Assembly (NCBI GenBank): GCA_029940115.1
Contig: JAOZRQ010000018.1
Span: 710-28,186, forward strand
Length of the DNA: 27,477 nt
Direction of reading: 5' to 3'
Origin: Desulfobacterales bacterium
Lineage (GTDB): Bacteria > Desulfobacterota > Desulfobacteria > Desulfobacterales > 4be13
Within the stretch, counting starts at the first letter, position 1. Each line of letters begins with the position of its first letter. A program made the translations under genes and the position numbers. Shown one piece after another: positions 15,010 to 23,186 of the stretch. The notes beneath the pieces are model-generated. The model saw only the letters and a program-made list of their open reading frames with translations. It had not been told where the DNA came from and did no database searches.

Positions 15010-15600
15010 TCACCGAGTCTCAGCCACATCCACCTCCCAATGCTCCGGCCGGCGAACAATCCCGCCCTCAGAAATCTCCTCCCCCGCATATTCGCCGTAA
15101 CATTCAAGGATGTTCACAAAGATATCCGCCCTCCTTTCGAGATAAGCCTTGATAGCGGAGAAGACCTGATCCAGTGTGTCACGCACCTGCCCGCTCCTCA
15201 GATCGGTCAGCCACTTGCCCTTGAACGCCTGCATATGCTTCTGAATCTTCCGGTTCACCCGCTGTTTCGGCATCAGGAAAAGATCCACCACGGAGAAGAA
15301 TACATATTTCCGACGAATGTTGTCCCGAACCACAAGCCCCGAGTTGGGCGCATAAGCCAGAATCTTCCGGGCCGCCAAGTCATCTATGATAAAGAGATGT
15401 TCTTCCGGGATATCCGTGGGCCAGTTCCGCATGGCATAGCGTTGCCGCTTCTCCTTCACATCAAAGGAGAAATATCGTTTGGCCCGGGCATCACCAAATC
15501 CGAAATCAAGCCGCTTGTACGACCCGGAATGATCGTCAAAACCGATCCGGCGTTGCTTGAAATATTGCTTTATTTCCTGTTCAAATGAAGGCATGGTCAT
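15010..15600 (-). CDS. Hypothetical protein with a possible PD-(D/E)XK nuclease core
   Basis: 196 residues (194 from the second ATG), MPSFEQEIKQYFKQRRIGFD... KRLDFGFGDARAKRYFSFDVKEKRQRY looks like the acidic residue then D-x-K strand of a PD-(D/E)XK core. LFIIDDLAARKILAYAPNSG and KGKWLTDLRSGQ follow. I do not recognise the family. No ribosome binding site is obvious before either ATG (15600 or 15594) because the 5' side runs directly into a GGGCGAG-type heptamer array. The gene ends 5 bases before the palindrome at 14944-15004. Confidence 0.6.
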   Translation of the reverse strand: MTMPSFEQEIKQYFKQRRIGFDDHSGSYKRLDFGFGDARAKRYFSFDVKEKRQRYAMRNWPTDIPEEHLFIIDDLAARKILAYAPNSGLVVRDNIRRKYVFFSVVDLFLMPKQRVNRKIQKHMQAFKGKWLTDLRSGQVRDTLDQVFSAIKAYLERRADIFVNILECYGEYAGEEISEGGIVRRPEHWEVDVAETR

Positions 15601-15841
15601 TTTCTGGGCGAGGGGCTATGGGCGGGGGGCTATGGGGAGCTGGGTTGTGGATTCCCAAGGGCCAGCACCCAGGGCCGCCTTCAACCCCTCGTCCCTTGCC
15701 GCTCGCCGCTCACCGCTCACCGCTCACCCCTCGCCGCTCACCCCTCGTCCCTTGCCGCTCGCCGCTCACCGCTCACCCCTCGCCGCTCACCCCTCGCCCC
15801 TCGCCGCTCGCCGCTCGCCCATCGCCGCTCCCCCCTCGCCC
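15601..15841. repeat. Large heptamer region with inverted arms
   Basis: The left part (about 15606-15644) has GGGCGAG, GGGCTAT, GGGCGGG, GGGCTAT units. After a spacer, the right part (15685-15841) has some 22 units of CCGCTCA, CCGCTCG, CCCCTCG, TCCCTTG types. The two parts are partly complementary and could form a long hairpin. The array ends directly before the stop codon of the propeller gene at 15842. Confidence 0.92.
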
Positions 15842-17659
15842 TTAGTCAAATATATTGAGGATGTCGAGGATATTCTTATCTTGGCCGGCCAGCTTCTTTT
15901 TTCTCTCTTTCAACTGGTCATGCCAATTTTTTGCAAGATTGTCTCCGAGGTATCTGTCAATCAGGCTGACATCATTATTTTCCGCGCTCAGGGCCTTCAT
16001 CAGTCCCTTGTGGTAATTTTCAGATACTTTTTCAATCCGCTCGGGGTAGATCAGCAGATTTACCGGCTCCCGCTCTCCGACCTGAAAATGGTCTTTGTAT
16101 TTGCCGTCATGAGGGAGAATAAAGAATGCGTGTTCCGCATATCCCCGTCTGCTACTCTCTTCCACATCCCAACTCCCATTGCTGTAAGAAGAAGGTCTGC
16201 CATACTCGCCGCTCCACGAAGATGCCAATCTGACAAAATAGTAGTTTGGGGAATGGTTCCTCACCTCATAAAACACCTTGTAACCATAGACATCTTCCCT
16301 GTAGCCCTCGTCGTCAGGGGTTTTGCCGTTCAAGATGATTCTTTCGCCGATCTTTCCATATTTGAACGAATGGCGAACCACCAGATCATGGGATCTCAGA
16401 ATTCTCTCGGAGATTCCGCTCTTCTTTATGATCTCCGGATACTCCCGCAAGCGTCTGATCAACTGGGTGTAAGCCCTGTTATCCAGAACGATGCGACCCG
16501 GCTTGATTCTCTTTAGAAACGCCTCGTATTGGTCGGCATCTTTGTTGACAATGTCGTATTTGTACAGATGTTTGTCATCGGTGGCGAATATCGCGTTGTT
16601 GTATGCGGTCAGGGTTTCACCTTTGGCGTTAATCTTTTTCAGCAATTCCAATGTGTTAAAATCGTAGAGCAACAGCCCTTTGTTATGGCGCAGGGCAAGA
16701 ATCAGCACCTCTCCCTCGTGGTCCGCCAATATTCTTTCGGATGTGACAATCAGATCCTCGATGGATTTCTCCGCTTTTGCCTTGTTAATGAGTTTTCCGC
16801 TCTCCAAGTCTCTGATGACGAACTGGTCATTCTTATATTCGACCATATAGGTTTCGTAGAAAAAGACGATGGAATTGGGAAGTGCTTTTGGATAGGCTTT
16901 AGTCAGTCTTCTGTTCCCGATATTCCATATGAAGACCGTCTTCTCTCCTACCCCGATGACTTTGTTTGTGATGACTCTGATGTTTGTGATACACTCTTTT
17001 TCATTAAAAATACGCCAGTTGACATTCTCCTCTTCGCTGGAAGCATAGATCCCGAGAAATGCGAGGGTGTCATGGTTCCACAGATTGATGACGCCGCCGC
17101 ATGAGCCGACGAATATCCTGCCGTCCTTCACTTCAATGGCACCGACATAATGGCCGTCCCGGAGTTTCAGGGTTTTGACGTCATCCGTGGCGGTGTTCCA
17201 TATCACCGCGGCGTCAACATCTTCATCAGAGCCGCCGGATATGATGGTGTCCCCGAAAACTTTTCTGATTCCGCCGTCATACTGTGCATATGCCTTGTTG
17301 TTCAACCGATTCAACAGCTTGAATGTGCCGGGATCAAAGATGTAGATGGTCTTCTCGCCGCCGGCCGCATTTTCAAAGACCCACAGCTTCTCATTCACCA
17401 TATAAGGACGGCTGTAGTAGAGGCCCGGAAATTCATGTTTTATCATGTTCTTGTTGTTGGCTCTGAATATGAACTCAATCTCATCCCACATCTCCAGCTT
17501 GATGTATGTCTCAAAGGGGATATCGTAGAGGCTGAGGATGCCGTTTTCAAGGGCGTATCTCACTTTTATTCTCTTCTCCGAATTCTGCGCGGTCAAATCT
17601 GCGTAGGTGACTGTTGAGACGAGCATGATGATTAAGCTGATTAGAAGTTTTTGCAACAT
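15842..17659 (-). CDS. Secreted beta-propeller-like protein
   Basis: 605 residues with a clear signal peptide (MLQKLLISLIIMLVSTVTYA, cleavage about residue 20), so exported to the periplasm or beyond. From about 60 to 370 there are repeated strands such as AVIWNTATDDVKTLKLRDGH, GGVINLWNHDTLAFLG and TVFIWNIGNRRL, typical of WD40/YVTN-type propeller blades. The C-terminal third (about 400-605) is a separate mixed region with an aromatic, Gly/Ser-rich part (SSWSGEYGRPSSYSNGSW) and a basic helical end. GGAGGCAAC precedes the ATG. The start overlaps the end of the preceding small gene by 19 bases. Probably a binding scaffold; the ligand is unknown. Confidence 0.85.
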   Translation of the reverse strand: MLQKLLISLIIMLVSTVTYADLTAQNSEKRIKVRYALENGILSLYDIPFETYIKLEMWDEIEFIFRANNKNMIKHEFPGLYYSRPYMVNEKLWVFENAAGGEKTIYIFDPGTFKLLNRLNNKAYAQYDGGIRKVFGDTIISGGSDEDVDAAVIWNTATDDVKTLKLRDGHYVGAIEVKDGRIFVGSCGGVINLWNHDTLAFLGIYASSEEENVNWRIFNEKECITNIRVITNKVIGVGEKTVFIWNIGNRRLTKAYPKALPNSIVFFYETYMVEYKNDQFVIRDLESGKLINKAKAEKSIEDLIVTSERILADHEGEVLILALRHNKGLLLYDFNTLELLKKINAKGETLTAYNNAIFATDDKHLYKYDIVNKDADQYEAFLKRIKPGRIVLDNRAYTQLIRRLREYPEIIKKSGISERILRSHDLVVRHSFKYGKIGERIILNGKTPDDEGYREDVYGYKVFYEVRNHSPNYYFVRLASSWSGEYGRPSSYSNGSWDVEESSRRGYAEHAFFILPHDGKYKDHFQVGEREPVNLLIYPERIEKVSENYHKGLMKALSAENNDVSLIDRYLGDNLAKNWHDQLKERKKKLAGQDKNILDILNIFD

Positions 17660-17922
17660 GTTGCCTCCGCATGTTCAAGTTCGGCCTCAAAATCTTCCCA
17701 CTTCGTCCAAGCATCTGGATTATCCCCATGTTTTCGGAGCACATCCAGAGCCTCGTGAAGAAGCAACCTGTCTCCTTCAGGATCGTCGGGGCCCTCTTGT
17801 TCCCAATCTCCAAGAAGAGATATAGTCGGGGTTTTCATCAGATGGACAAGTTCTTCCTTTACCACCTGACGGATAAGGGTTTCCAATTCATCCGAATTTA
17901 TTGAAACAACTGTTTGGGTCAT
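17641..17922 (-). CDS. Hypothetical acidic small protein, antitoxin-like start
   Basis: 93 residues from MTQTVVSINSDELETLIRQV; AGGATGGTTGCC precedes the ATG. An N-terminal strand plus helix (SINSDELETLIRQVVKEELV) is followed by an acidic region (LGDWEQEGPDDPEGDRLLLH) and a helix ending in EHAEATCCKNF. Similar short acidic proteins occur as antitoxin-like partners, but no toxin-like gene is next to it. It overlaps the propeller gene by 19 bases and contains that gene's ribosome binding site, so the two are co-translated. Confidence 0.6.
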   Translation of the reverse strand: MTQTVVSINSDELETLIRQVVKEELVHLMKTPTISLLGDWEQEGPDDPEGDRLLLHEALDVLRKHGDNPDAWTKWEDFEAELEHAEATCCKNF

Positions 17923-17967
17923 GGCAACCATCCTAATTATTTGTTGATTACAACGCCTTTTTGCGAT

Positions 17968-17996
17968 GTCATTTCTGCGAAAGCAGAAATCCATCG
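17968..17996. repeat. Palindromic GTCATTTCTGCGAAAGCAGA repeat
   Basis: Inverted repeat with TTTCTGC/GCAGAAA arms and a GAAA loop, a variant of the unit at 9751-9775. It lies upstream of the antitoxin-like gene. Confidence 0.8.
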
Positions 17997-18000
17997 CTCC

Positions 18001-18033
18001 TTCATCTTCATCCTTCATCCTTCATATTTCATC
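18001..18033. repeat. TTCATCC heptamer array abutting the VWA gene stop
   Basis: One hexamer and four heptamers of TTCATCC type (TTCATC, TTCATCC, TTCATCC, TTCATAT, TTCATCC) end at the stop codon of the VWA gene (18034-18036), with no spacer. Confidence 0.85.
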
Positions 18034-19224
18034 CTATTTCGCCATCAAATGCCCCACCGCGCCTTCCAGCCCGTCAATCGAGAGCTCAAACATGGGAAAT
18101 ATCTGGCGGATCATGGTGATGGTCCGGGTGTAGTCCCACATCCTTGAGGAGACGGGATTCAGCCATACCGAGTGGGGGAAGGTCTGAGCCAACAATCTCA
18201 GCCTTTCGATGCTTGGCTTGCCGCTCCGCTCCTGGATATAGATCGATCCGTCGGTGGCCATCAGTTCATAAGGAGCCATGCTCGCGTCCCCCACGATGAC
18301 AAGCCGGGTCTCCGAGTCAAAGCGGAGAAAGTCATCCACCTTCTGTGGGTTCTTATATCGTCGCGGATCCTTCCACACCACGTCGTAGATGGTGTTGTGG
18401 AAGAAATAGGTTTTGATCTCCTTGAACTGGGCCTTGGCGTAGTCAAACAGGGTCTGCACCACTGGAATGTACGGATCCATGGACCACCCCCCGTTGTCAA
18501 TGGCGAGGACGACGTTGAGGCGGTCTTTCAGGCTTCTGTCAAAGACGATTTCGATCTCGCCGCCGTTCTTCAGCGTTTGGTAAATGCTCGCCTCGATATT
18601 CACCTGATCTTTGGGACCTGATGGAACCATGTTCCTAAGCCGTTTCAATGCCTCGCCCACCATGGCTTGGGTGAGAGGGCCTTCCAGGGAATAGTCCTTG
18701 TATCTCCGCTCCATGGCCACTTTCACCGCGGACTTGTTCCGGGACATGCCGCCGACACGCATCCCTCCCGGGTGATGGCCTGAATGACCCACCGGTGAGG
18801 TCCCGCCAGTTCCGATCCACTTGCTTCCCCCCTCGTGTCGTTCGGTCTGCTCTTTGAGGCGTTCCTTGAAGTATTCGAGCAGCTCGTCAGGGGTCAGCTG
18901 GCTCACCTCCGACTCGTCAAATCCGAGGGCGTCGGCAATCAGCTTGGGGGTTTTCAGCCATTCTTCCAGCAGGGCCCGTGCCATCTCGTCCACTTCGATA
19001 CCCTCAACATCCGGGAGTTCGGCACCCTCAAAATGATGGGCAAATATCTGGTCAAACAGATCAAAATACCGCTCGCTTTTCACCAGAATGGCCCGGGCCG
19101 CTGTGTAGAAATCATCCACCGAATGGATCAGCCCCTTGCTCAAGGCTTTGTGAAGGGTCAGAAACGATGTGGGGCTGGCGGGGATGCCCATATCCTTTAG
19201 TTTGTAGAAGAAATTGATGAACAT
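18034..19224 (-). CDS. VWA domain protein, CoxE-like
   Basis: 396 residues. The N-terminal helical region (1-190) ends in a Gly/His-rich linker. A von Willebrand A-type domain starts near LNVVLAIDNGGWSMDPYIPV, where DNGGWSM stands in place of the usual DxSxS metal site, as in the CoxE-like subfamily. RLVIVGDASMAPYELMATDG follows with the later metal-binding positions. Such proteins normally act with a MoxR-type AAA ATPase encoded next to them to activate or assemble enzymes. No MoxR gene is in the window: the upstream side is occupied by MITE copy 3. The ribosome binding site is weak (GAGCAACATC). Confidence 0.85.
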   Translation of the reverse strand: MFINFFYKLKDMGIPASPTSFLTLHKALSKGLIHSVDDFYTAARAILVKSERYFDLFDQIFAHHFEGAELPDVEGIEVDEMARALLEEWLKTPKLIADALGFDESEVSQLTPDELLEYFKERLKEQTERHEGGSKWIGTGGTSPVGHSGHHPGGMRVGGMSRNKSAVKVAMERRYKDYSLEGPLTQAMVGEALKRLRNMVPSGPKDQVNIEASIYQTLKNGGEIEIVFDRSLKDRLNVVLAIDNGGWSMDPYIPVVQTLFDYAKAQFKEIKTYFFHNTIYDVVWKDPRRYKNPQKVDDFLRFDSETRLVIVGDASMAPYELMATDGSIYIQERSGKPSIERLRLLAQTFPHSVWLNPVSSRMWDYTRTITMIRQIFPMFELSIDGLEGAVGHLMAK

Positions 19225-19247
19225 GATGTTGCTCGCTTGTCTGTTTG

Positions 19248-19439
19248 CTGATTATAACGGATTTAGGGGAGGCCTTGAACGTGAACTTGAACGTGAACTT
19301 ATACTTGAACTTGAACTCGAACTCGAACTTGCCCACAAATGAACATTCAAGTTCACGTTCAAGTTCACGGGCACGTTCACGTTCACTGGCACGCTCACGT
19401 TCACGGGCAGGCGGCCTCCCCGAAAAGCGTTATAATCAG
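19248..19439. mobile_element. MITE-like element, copy 3, filled with hexamer repeats
   Basis: The 192-bp element has ends CTGATTATAACGGATTTAGG and the complement CTGATTATAACGCTTTTCGG, with GGGGAGGCC/GGCCTCCCC just inside. A 6-bp direct repeat TGTTTG flanks it (19242-19247, 19440-19445). Between the ends lie hexamer units (GAACTT, GAACGT, GAACTC) and then the inverse orientation (GTTCAC, GTTCAA), so nearly the whole element can fold on itself. It sits upstream of the VWA gene. The rest of this gap (19446-19555) shows nothing recognisable. Confidence 0.82.
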
Positions 19440-19555
19440 TGTTTGGTTTTTAAAAATCGGCTTGAATCTGCACTTCATTTCAGCCGGTATTTTGATTTAG
19501 CTCCGCCGTTAGAACTACGGTTTCCGTTCAGACACTACTTATCCGGTTCATTTGA

Positions 19556-19819
19556 TTATCTGTAATGAAATTTACAAGATACAATGATAATTTCTTCTTC
19601 AGCAACCTTATAAACCAAACGATGTTTTTGAGTGATACGTCTTGACCAAAGTCCTTTGAGGTCATGCCTTAAAGGCTCTGGTTTACCAAGTCCTGAAAAC
19701 GGATGACGTTCAATATTCCTGATAAGTTCAACAATCTTGGCACAAATTTTTTGATCCTCTGCGGAGCATTGGCTAAAGTCTTCAAAAGCCTTTGGCAAAA
19801 AAGCTATTATTTTTTTCAT
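19556..19819 (-). CDS. YoeB-like ribonuclease toxin
   Basis: 87 residues of the Txe/YoeB/RelE fold: an N-terminal helical pair (PKAFEDFSQCSAEDQKICAK), then IERHPFSGLGKPEPLRHDLKGLWSRRITQKHRLVYKV, the most typical YoeB stretch (GLWSRRI...HRLVY), and a C-terminal catalytic-site tail CKFHYR. YoeB binds ribosomes and cuts mRNA during translation. The start overlaps the antitoxin stop by 4 bases (ATGA). Confidence 0.92.
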   Translation of the reverse strand: MKKIIAFLPKAFEDFSQCSAEDQKICAKIVELIRNIERHPFSGLGKPEPLRHDLKGLWSRRITQKHRLVYKVAEEEIIIVSCKFHYR

Positions 19820-20052
19820 AATTCATCCAAGTTGACATAATTGTAGGTGGACCGATCTTCCAAATCCTTCAAAGCTTGAAGCAAATGTTTGCGGTTGGCT
19901 TCAGTCGAAAGCAGGTATTCCGTTGTGTCCTGTTCTGTCGGCTCTATGAACACAATGACTTCCACTGTCTCACCAACAGGCAGTTCTGGCGAGAAAATCT
20001 CCACTTTGCCGTCTTCTCCCACAATCGCTTTTCGTTTTATGGCACTAATCAT
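19816..20052 (-). CDS. YefM-like antitoxin
   Basis: 78 residues. The C-terminal half (TEYLLSTEANRKHLLQALKD) is the well-known YefM segment that wraps YoeB, while the N-terminal half (VEIFSPELPVGETVEVIVFI) resembles a swapped-hairpin-type DNA-binding domain rather than the usual Phd fold, so this may be a hybrid antitoxin. AAGGGAGAAAATT precedes the ATG. It should neutralise the toxin and repress the operon. Confidence 0.8.
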   Translation of the reverse strand: MISAIKRKAIVGEDGKVEIFSPELPVGETVEVIVFIEPTEQDTTEYLLSTEANRKHLLQALKDLEDRSTYNYVNLDEL

Positions 20053-20094
20053 AATTTTCTCCCTTGCAACGAATATTCGTTAATCATATCTGGC

Positions 20095-20207
20095 ACCGCG
20101 ACTCACCCGAGCGCGGACGAGCTTTATGAAAGGGTGCGCCAGCTCATCCCGCGCGTCAGTCTGGGTTAACAATTTATAGGAACTTGGATGTTCTCGAACA
20201 ACTGGGA
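20095..20207 (+). pseudogene. Remnant of a Fur/PerR-family regulator
   Basis: On the plus strand THPSADELYERVRQLIPRVSLG ends at a TAA (20167-20169). Two bases further on, another frame continues TIYRNLDVLEQLG. Together these match the conserved DNA-binding helices of Fur/PerR proteins (HPSADELYE..., SLGTVYRNL...). So a 2-base insertion breaks the frame, and neither a proper N-terminus nor a metal-binding C-terminal domain is present. It is a scar of a lost metal or peroxide regulator. Confidence 0.75.
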
Positions 20208-20266
20208 GATGAACAAGACAGCTCATGCCCAGTGCTTCACATAGGGAACATCTGAATGAGTTGCTC

Positions 20267-20323
20267 AGTTTGCAGTTACGCCTTTAGGCGGTGCAAAACC
20301 GCCTAAAGGCGGAACTACAAACT
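20267..20323. terminator. Gene-end palindrome (copy 2) after gltA
   Basis: AGTTTGCAGTTACGCCTTTA.. pairs with its near-complement ending ACAAACT around GTGCAAAAC. It begins 2 bases after the gltA stop codon. It shares the CGCCTTTAGGCGGT core with 14944-15004 and 27431-27477 (CGCCTTCAGGCGGT in the latter). Confidence 0.78.
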
Positions 20324-20324
20324 T

Positions 20325-21683
20325 CTATTCCTGAAAAGAGATGTCCGGGTACTTGTCTGTTTGAAATTCCGTGAATAGCGGCTGAAGATCGCCCCCCTTT
20401 TTTTCCCTTTTGTCAATGGGGATATATTCCCTTTTCTGCTCTCCCATATAGATTTGACGGGGACGGCAGATCTTCGACTCCGCATCATAAAAATTTTCCC
20501 GCCATTGGGCAATCCATCCGGGAAGTCTGCCGATGGCAAACATCACCGTGAACATGTTGGTGGGAATGCCGATGGCGCGGAGAGCGATTCCGCTGTAAAA
20601 GTCAACATTCGGATACAGGTTGTGGCTGATGAAATACTCATCCTCCAGAGCAATCTCCTCAAGTTCCTTTGCCGCGTCGAGCAACGGGTCCGTGATGTTG
20701 AACTTTTCAAGGAGGGTGTCACACATCCTTTTCATGATTTTGGCCCGGGGATCGTAGGTTTTGTAAACCCGGTGCCCGAATCCTGGAAGCCTGAAAGGGT
20801 CCTTTTTGTCCTTTGCCCTTTCAATCACCTTCTTCATGCTGGTTCCCTGGTTGACAATGTCAGAGAGCGTATTGATGACGGCCTGGTTCGCGCCCCCGTG
20901 AAGAGGTCCCCACAGGGTGGAGATGCCGGCGGAGATGCAGGCATACAGATTGGTCTTCGCGGAGCCGACACTTCTGACCACCGCGGCCGACGCGTTCTGC
21001 TCATGATCCGCATGGAGAATCCAGAACACACTGATGGCCTTCACCACATCCGGATCAATTTCATAAGGTTTGACAGGCGTATGAAACATCATGTTCAGGA
21101 AATTGGCGCAATACGAGAGATCCGGCCGGGGATAGACCACCTGGTGCCCCCTCGACATCTTGTAAGACATGGCCGCCATGGTCCGAACCTTGGATATCAG
21201 GCGTGTCACCGTGATGTTGATCTCCTCTTCCTGATTTTCGAGATACGGGTAAAAGCTTTTCAGCGTATTGGCCATTGAGGAGAGGATCCCCATGGGATGC
21301 GTTCTCTTGGGATAATTTTCAAAAAAAGTCCGCATATCCTCATGCACCAAGGAATGGTCATTCAGCAGGACAGAGAACCGGTTGATCTGTCTCTGGGTCG
21401 GCAGTTCCCCGTTGATCAAAAGATAGACCACCTCCCTGAAGCTTGATTTCTCAGCCAGCTCCTCAATCGGAATCCCCCGATATCGCAGGATGCCCTTTTC
21501 ACCGTTCATGAAGGTGATGTTGCTTTTGCAACTCCCGGTGTTGGCATATCCCGGATCATAAGTGATGTACCCGGTATCCCGGCGAAGCCTTGAAATGTCA
21601 ATCGCCTTCTCCCCTTCTGTCCCCACAATCACAGGAAGCTCATATGTTTTCTCACCGATGACCACTTTGACATATTCACTCAT
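20325..21683 (-). CDS. gltA: Citrate synthase
   Basis: A 452-residue cytosolic enzyme condensing oxaloacetate and acetyl-CoA to citrate (entry to the TCA cycle, or its oxidative use by sulfate reducers). Signatures are visible in order: YDPGYANTGSCKSNITFMNG and GILRYRGIPIEELA near the N-terminus, LHADHEQNASAAVVRSVGSA (active-site His), GPLHGGANQAV (second His region), GFGHRVYKTYDPRAKIMKR (oxaloacetate-binding) and NVDFYSGIALRAIGIP (active-site Asp), then IGRLPGWIAQWRE. Length and pattern fit the type II/hexameric GltA group. AAAGGATAATT precedes the ATG. The last ~20 residues (PLFTEFQTDKYPDISFQE) extend past the usual end. No partner TCA genes adjoin it. Confidence 0.97.
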   Translation of the reverse strand: MSEYVKVVIGEKTYELPVIVGTEGEKAIDISRLRRDTGYITYDPGYANTGSCKSNITFMNGEKGILRYRGIPIEELAEKSSFREVVYLLINGELPTQRQINRFSVLLNDHSLVHEDMRTFFENYPKRTHPMGILSSMANTLKSFYPYLENQEEEINITVTRLISKVRTMAAMSYKMSRGHQVVYPRPDLSYCANFLNMMFHTPVKPYEIDPDVVKAISVFWILHADHEQNASAAVVRSVGSAKTNLYACISAGISTLWGPLHGGANQAVINTLSDIVNQGTSMKKVIERAKDKKDPFRLPGFGHRVYKTYDPRAKIMKRMCDTLLEKFNITDPLLDAAKELEEIALEDEYFISHNLYPNVDFYSGIALRAIGIPTNMFTVMFAIGRLPGWIAQWRENFYDAESKICRPRQIYMGEQKREYIPIDKREKKGGDLQPLFTEFQTDKYPDISFQE

Positions 21684-21719
21684 AAATTATCCTTTCTTTT
21701 GAATTGGCAAAGAAACCCG

Positions 21720-22290
21720 GTTTCTGGCAGAGTGCCACGTCATGCAAACCTGATCGGCCAGTCCTCTGAGAGCGAAACCAAGTTTCTTTGTGAACATATT
21801 GACAGAGTTTCAGTCTGGTTTCAACATTTTTTGTCGGATGAAAATCAGAAAGGCCGGAACTCCAAACCGAATTCCACAAAAAAGAACTCATCTTGGTCAT
21901 GGGCAAGCCGGTCCAGGTCGCCCAAACGAATAAAGAAACCCGGTTTCTGACAAGGTGCCGCGTCATGGGAATCTTGATCGCCAGCCCCCCTGAAGGTGAA
22001 CTGGAGAGAAATGAAGGATGCCCAAACTGACAAGGTGCCGCGTCATGGGAATCTGATCGCCAGTCCCCTGAAACCAGTTTTCTTTGTCATCAAACTGCTT
22101 AGTTTACAGTTTCGCCACCTAAAGGTGAACTCTGTGGACAAAAAAATGACTGAGCCAAGAAACCCGGCTTTTTTGGGGTTGGAAAACCGGACGACTTGGG
22201 AAAAAGCCGGGTTTCTCGTCCGTTTCCAACTTTTTGTCCTGTACACATGAGGTGAACTACAAACTGGAGAGAAATGAAGGATGCCCAAAA
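21720..22290. repeat. Repeat-rich gene-free region upstream of gltA
   Basis: The gap 21684-22500 has no gene I trust. It holds an 80-bp direct repeat (CTGACAAGGTGCCGCGTCAT.. at 21947 and 22027; a diverged copy at about 21724), AGAAACCCGG motifs at 21712, 21933 and 22158, the unit AACTGGAGAGAAATGAAGGA twice (21999, 22261), and a hairpin at 22158-22216 with arms AGAAACCCGGCTTTTT and complement. The last 200 bases hold short repeats such as GGCAATGAG and CCCATAAGCCCATAGCCCAT. ORFs called here are translations of repeats. Confidence 0.8.
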
Positions 22291-22500
22291 TTTCTTTGAG
22301 TTGTTCCTGAATGACTGTTTCATTTCTTGATTTTCAACAAATAATTTGGCATTCTTGGCCAATGAGCAAGGGGCAATGAGCGATCATTGATGCATCTGGG
22401 AAACAGCCCATAAGCCCATAGCCCATCAAAAAACTTGATCACCGAGTGTAAACAAATGAGAAGGCTCACTCGTCACATATAATAATGAAGCTAGTCAAAA

Positions 22501-23082
22501 ATGACAGATAACGATTATCAGGTTTCAGAACTGGTGGAAAAAGCCAGATCTGGTGACAGAGACGCACTGGATCAGCTGGTAAGCCTTTTCCATGCGGACA
22601 TTTTTCGCATGACATGCTATCGGACCCGTTCACAAACGGACGCGGAGGATCTGACCCAGGATATCTTCATGCAAATGATCAAAAGTCTGCCTGGACTGAA
22701 GGATGCAGGTCGTTTCCGGCCTTGGCTGTTCCGTATCGCCTTGAACCGGGTGAACGATTTTCATCGGAAAAAAAGCATCATTGATTTCTTCGGCACACCG
22801 ACAGAGGTTGAAGACGCAGGCCATATCAGGACAGAAAGCTATGACAATCCCGGAGAGAACTTGATGAGGAAAGAGTTCTGGAAGCAATTTCATGGATTCA
22901 CAAAGGGATTGTCACGATGGGAGCGGGAAATTTTCATCCTGCGATTTCTGGACAACTTGGAGATCAAGGAGATTGCAAAGGTTCTGAAAAAAAATGAGAA
23001 CACGGTCAAGACGCATCTGTACAGAGCCCTGAAAAAGTTCAGACAGACCCCCGAACTCCGTGATTTGTTAAAAGAAACTTGA
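22501..23082 (+). CDS. ECF-type RNA polymerase sigma factor (RpoE-like)
   Basis: 193 residues. Region 2 is visible as DALDQLVSLFHADIFRMTCY and TDAEDLTQDIFMQMIKSLPG, with the -10 recognition part FRPWLFRIALNRVNDFHRKK. Region 4 as LSRWEREIFILRFLDNLEIK and ENTVKTHLYRALKKFR (HTH). It directs RNA polymerase to stress promoters. No strong ribosome binding site precedes the ATG; TATAAT lies at 22478-22483, 17 bases upstream. The next gene is a putative zinc-type anti-sigma factor, and a Spy/CpxP-like periplasmic protein follows, so an envelope-stress circuit is likely. Confidence 0.93.
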   Translation: MTDNDYQVSELVEKARSGDRDALDQLVSLFHADIFRMTCYRTRSQTDAEDLTQDIFMQMIKSLPGLKDAGRFRPWLFRIALNRVNDFHRKKSIIDFFGTPTEVEDAGHIRTESYDNPGENLMRKEFWKQFHGFTKGLSRWEREIFILRFLDNLEIKEIAKVLKKNENTVKTHLYRALKKFRQTPELRDLLKET

Positions 23083-23087
23083 AATCG

Positions 23088-23157
23088 CCCGTGCTCATGA
23101 ACGTGAACATGCCCGTGAACATGCCGTGCCCCTGCACGGGCATGGGCACGGGCAGGG
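23088..23157. repeat. Hexamer-type array with inverted arms after the sigma gene
   Basis: Units such as CATGAA, CGTGAA, CATGCC, CGTGCC are followed by the inverse CGGGCA, TGGGCA, CGGGCA. The region can fold into a hairpin and starts 6 bases after the sigma factor stop. Its placement matches the arrays that follow other stop codons. Confidence 0.85.
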
Positions 23158-23186
23158 CAGAATGCCAGAATTTTCAATCTACATGG

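Noticed and set aside
21676..22362. Small ORFs upstream of gltA
   Set aside because: They translate direct repeats and AGAAACCCGG hairpins, giving similar peptides in several frames.
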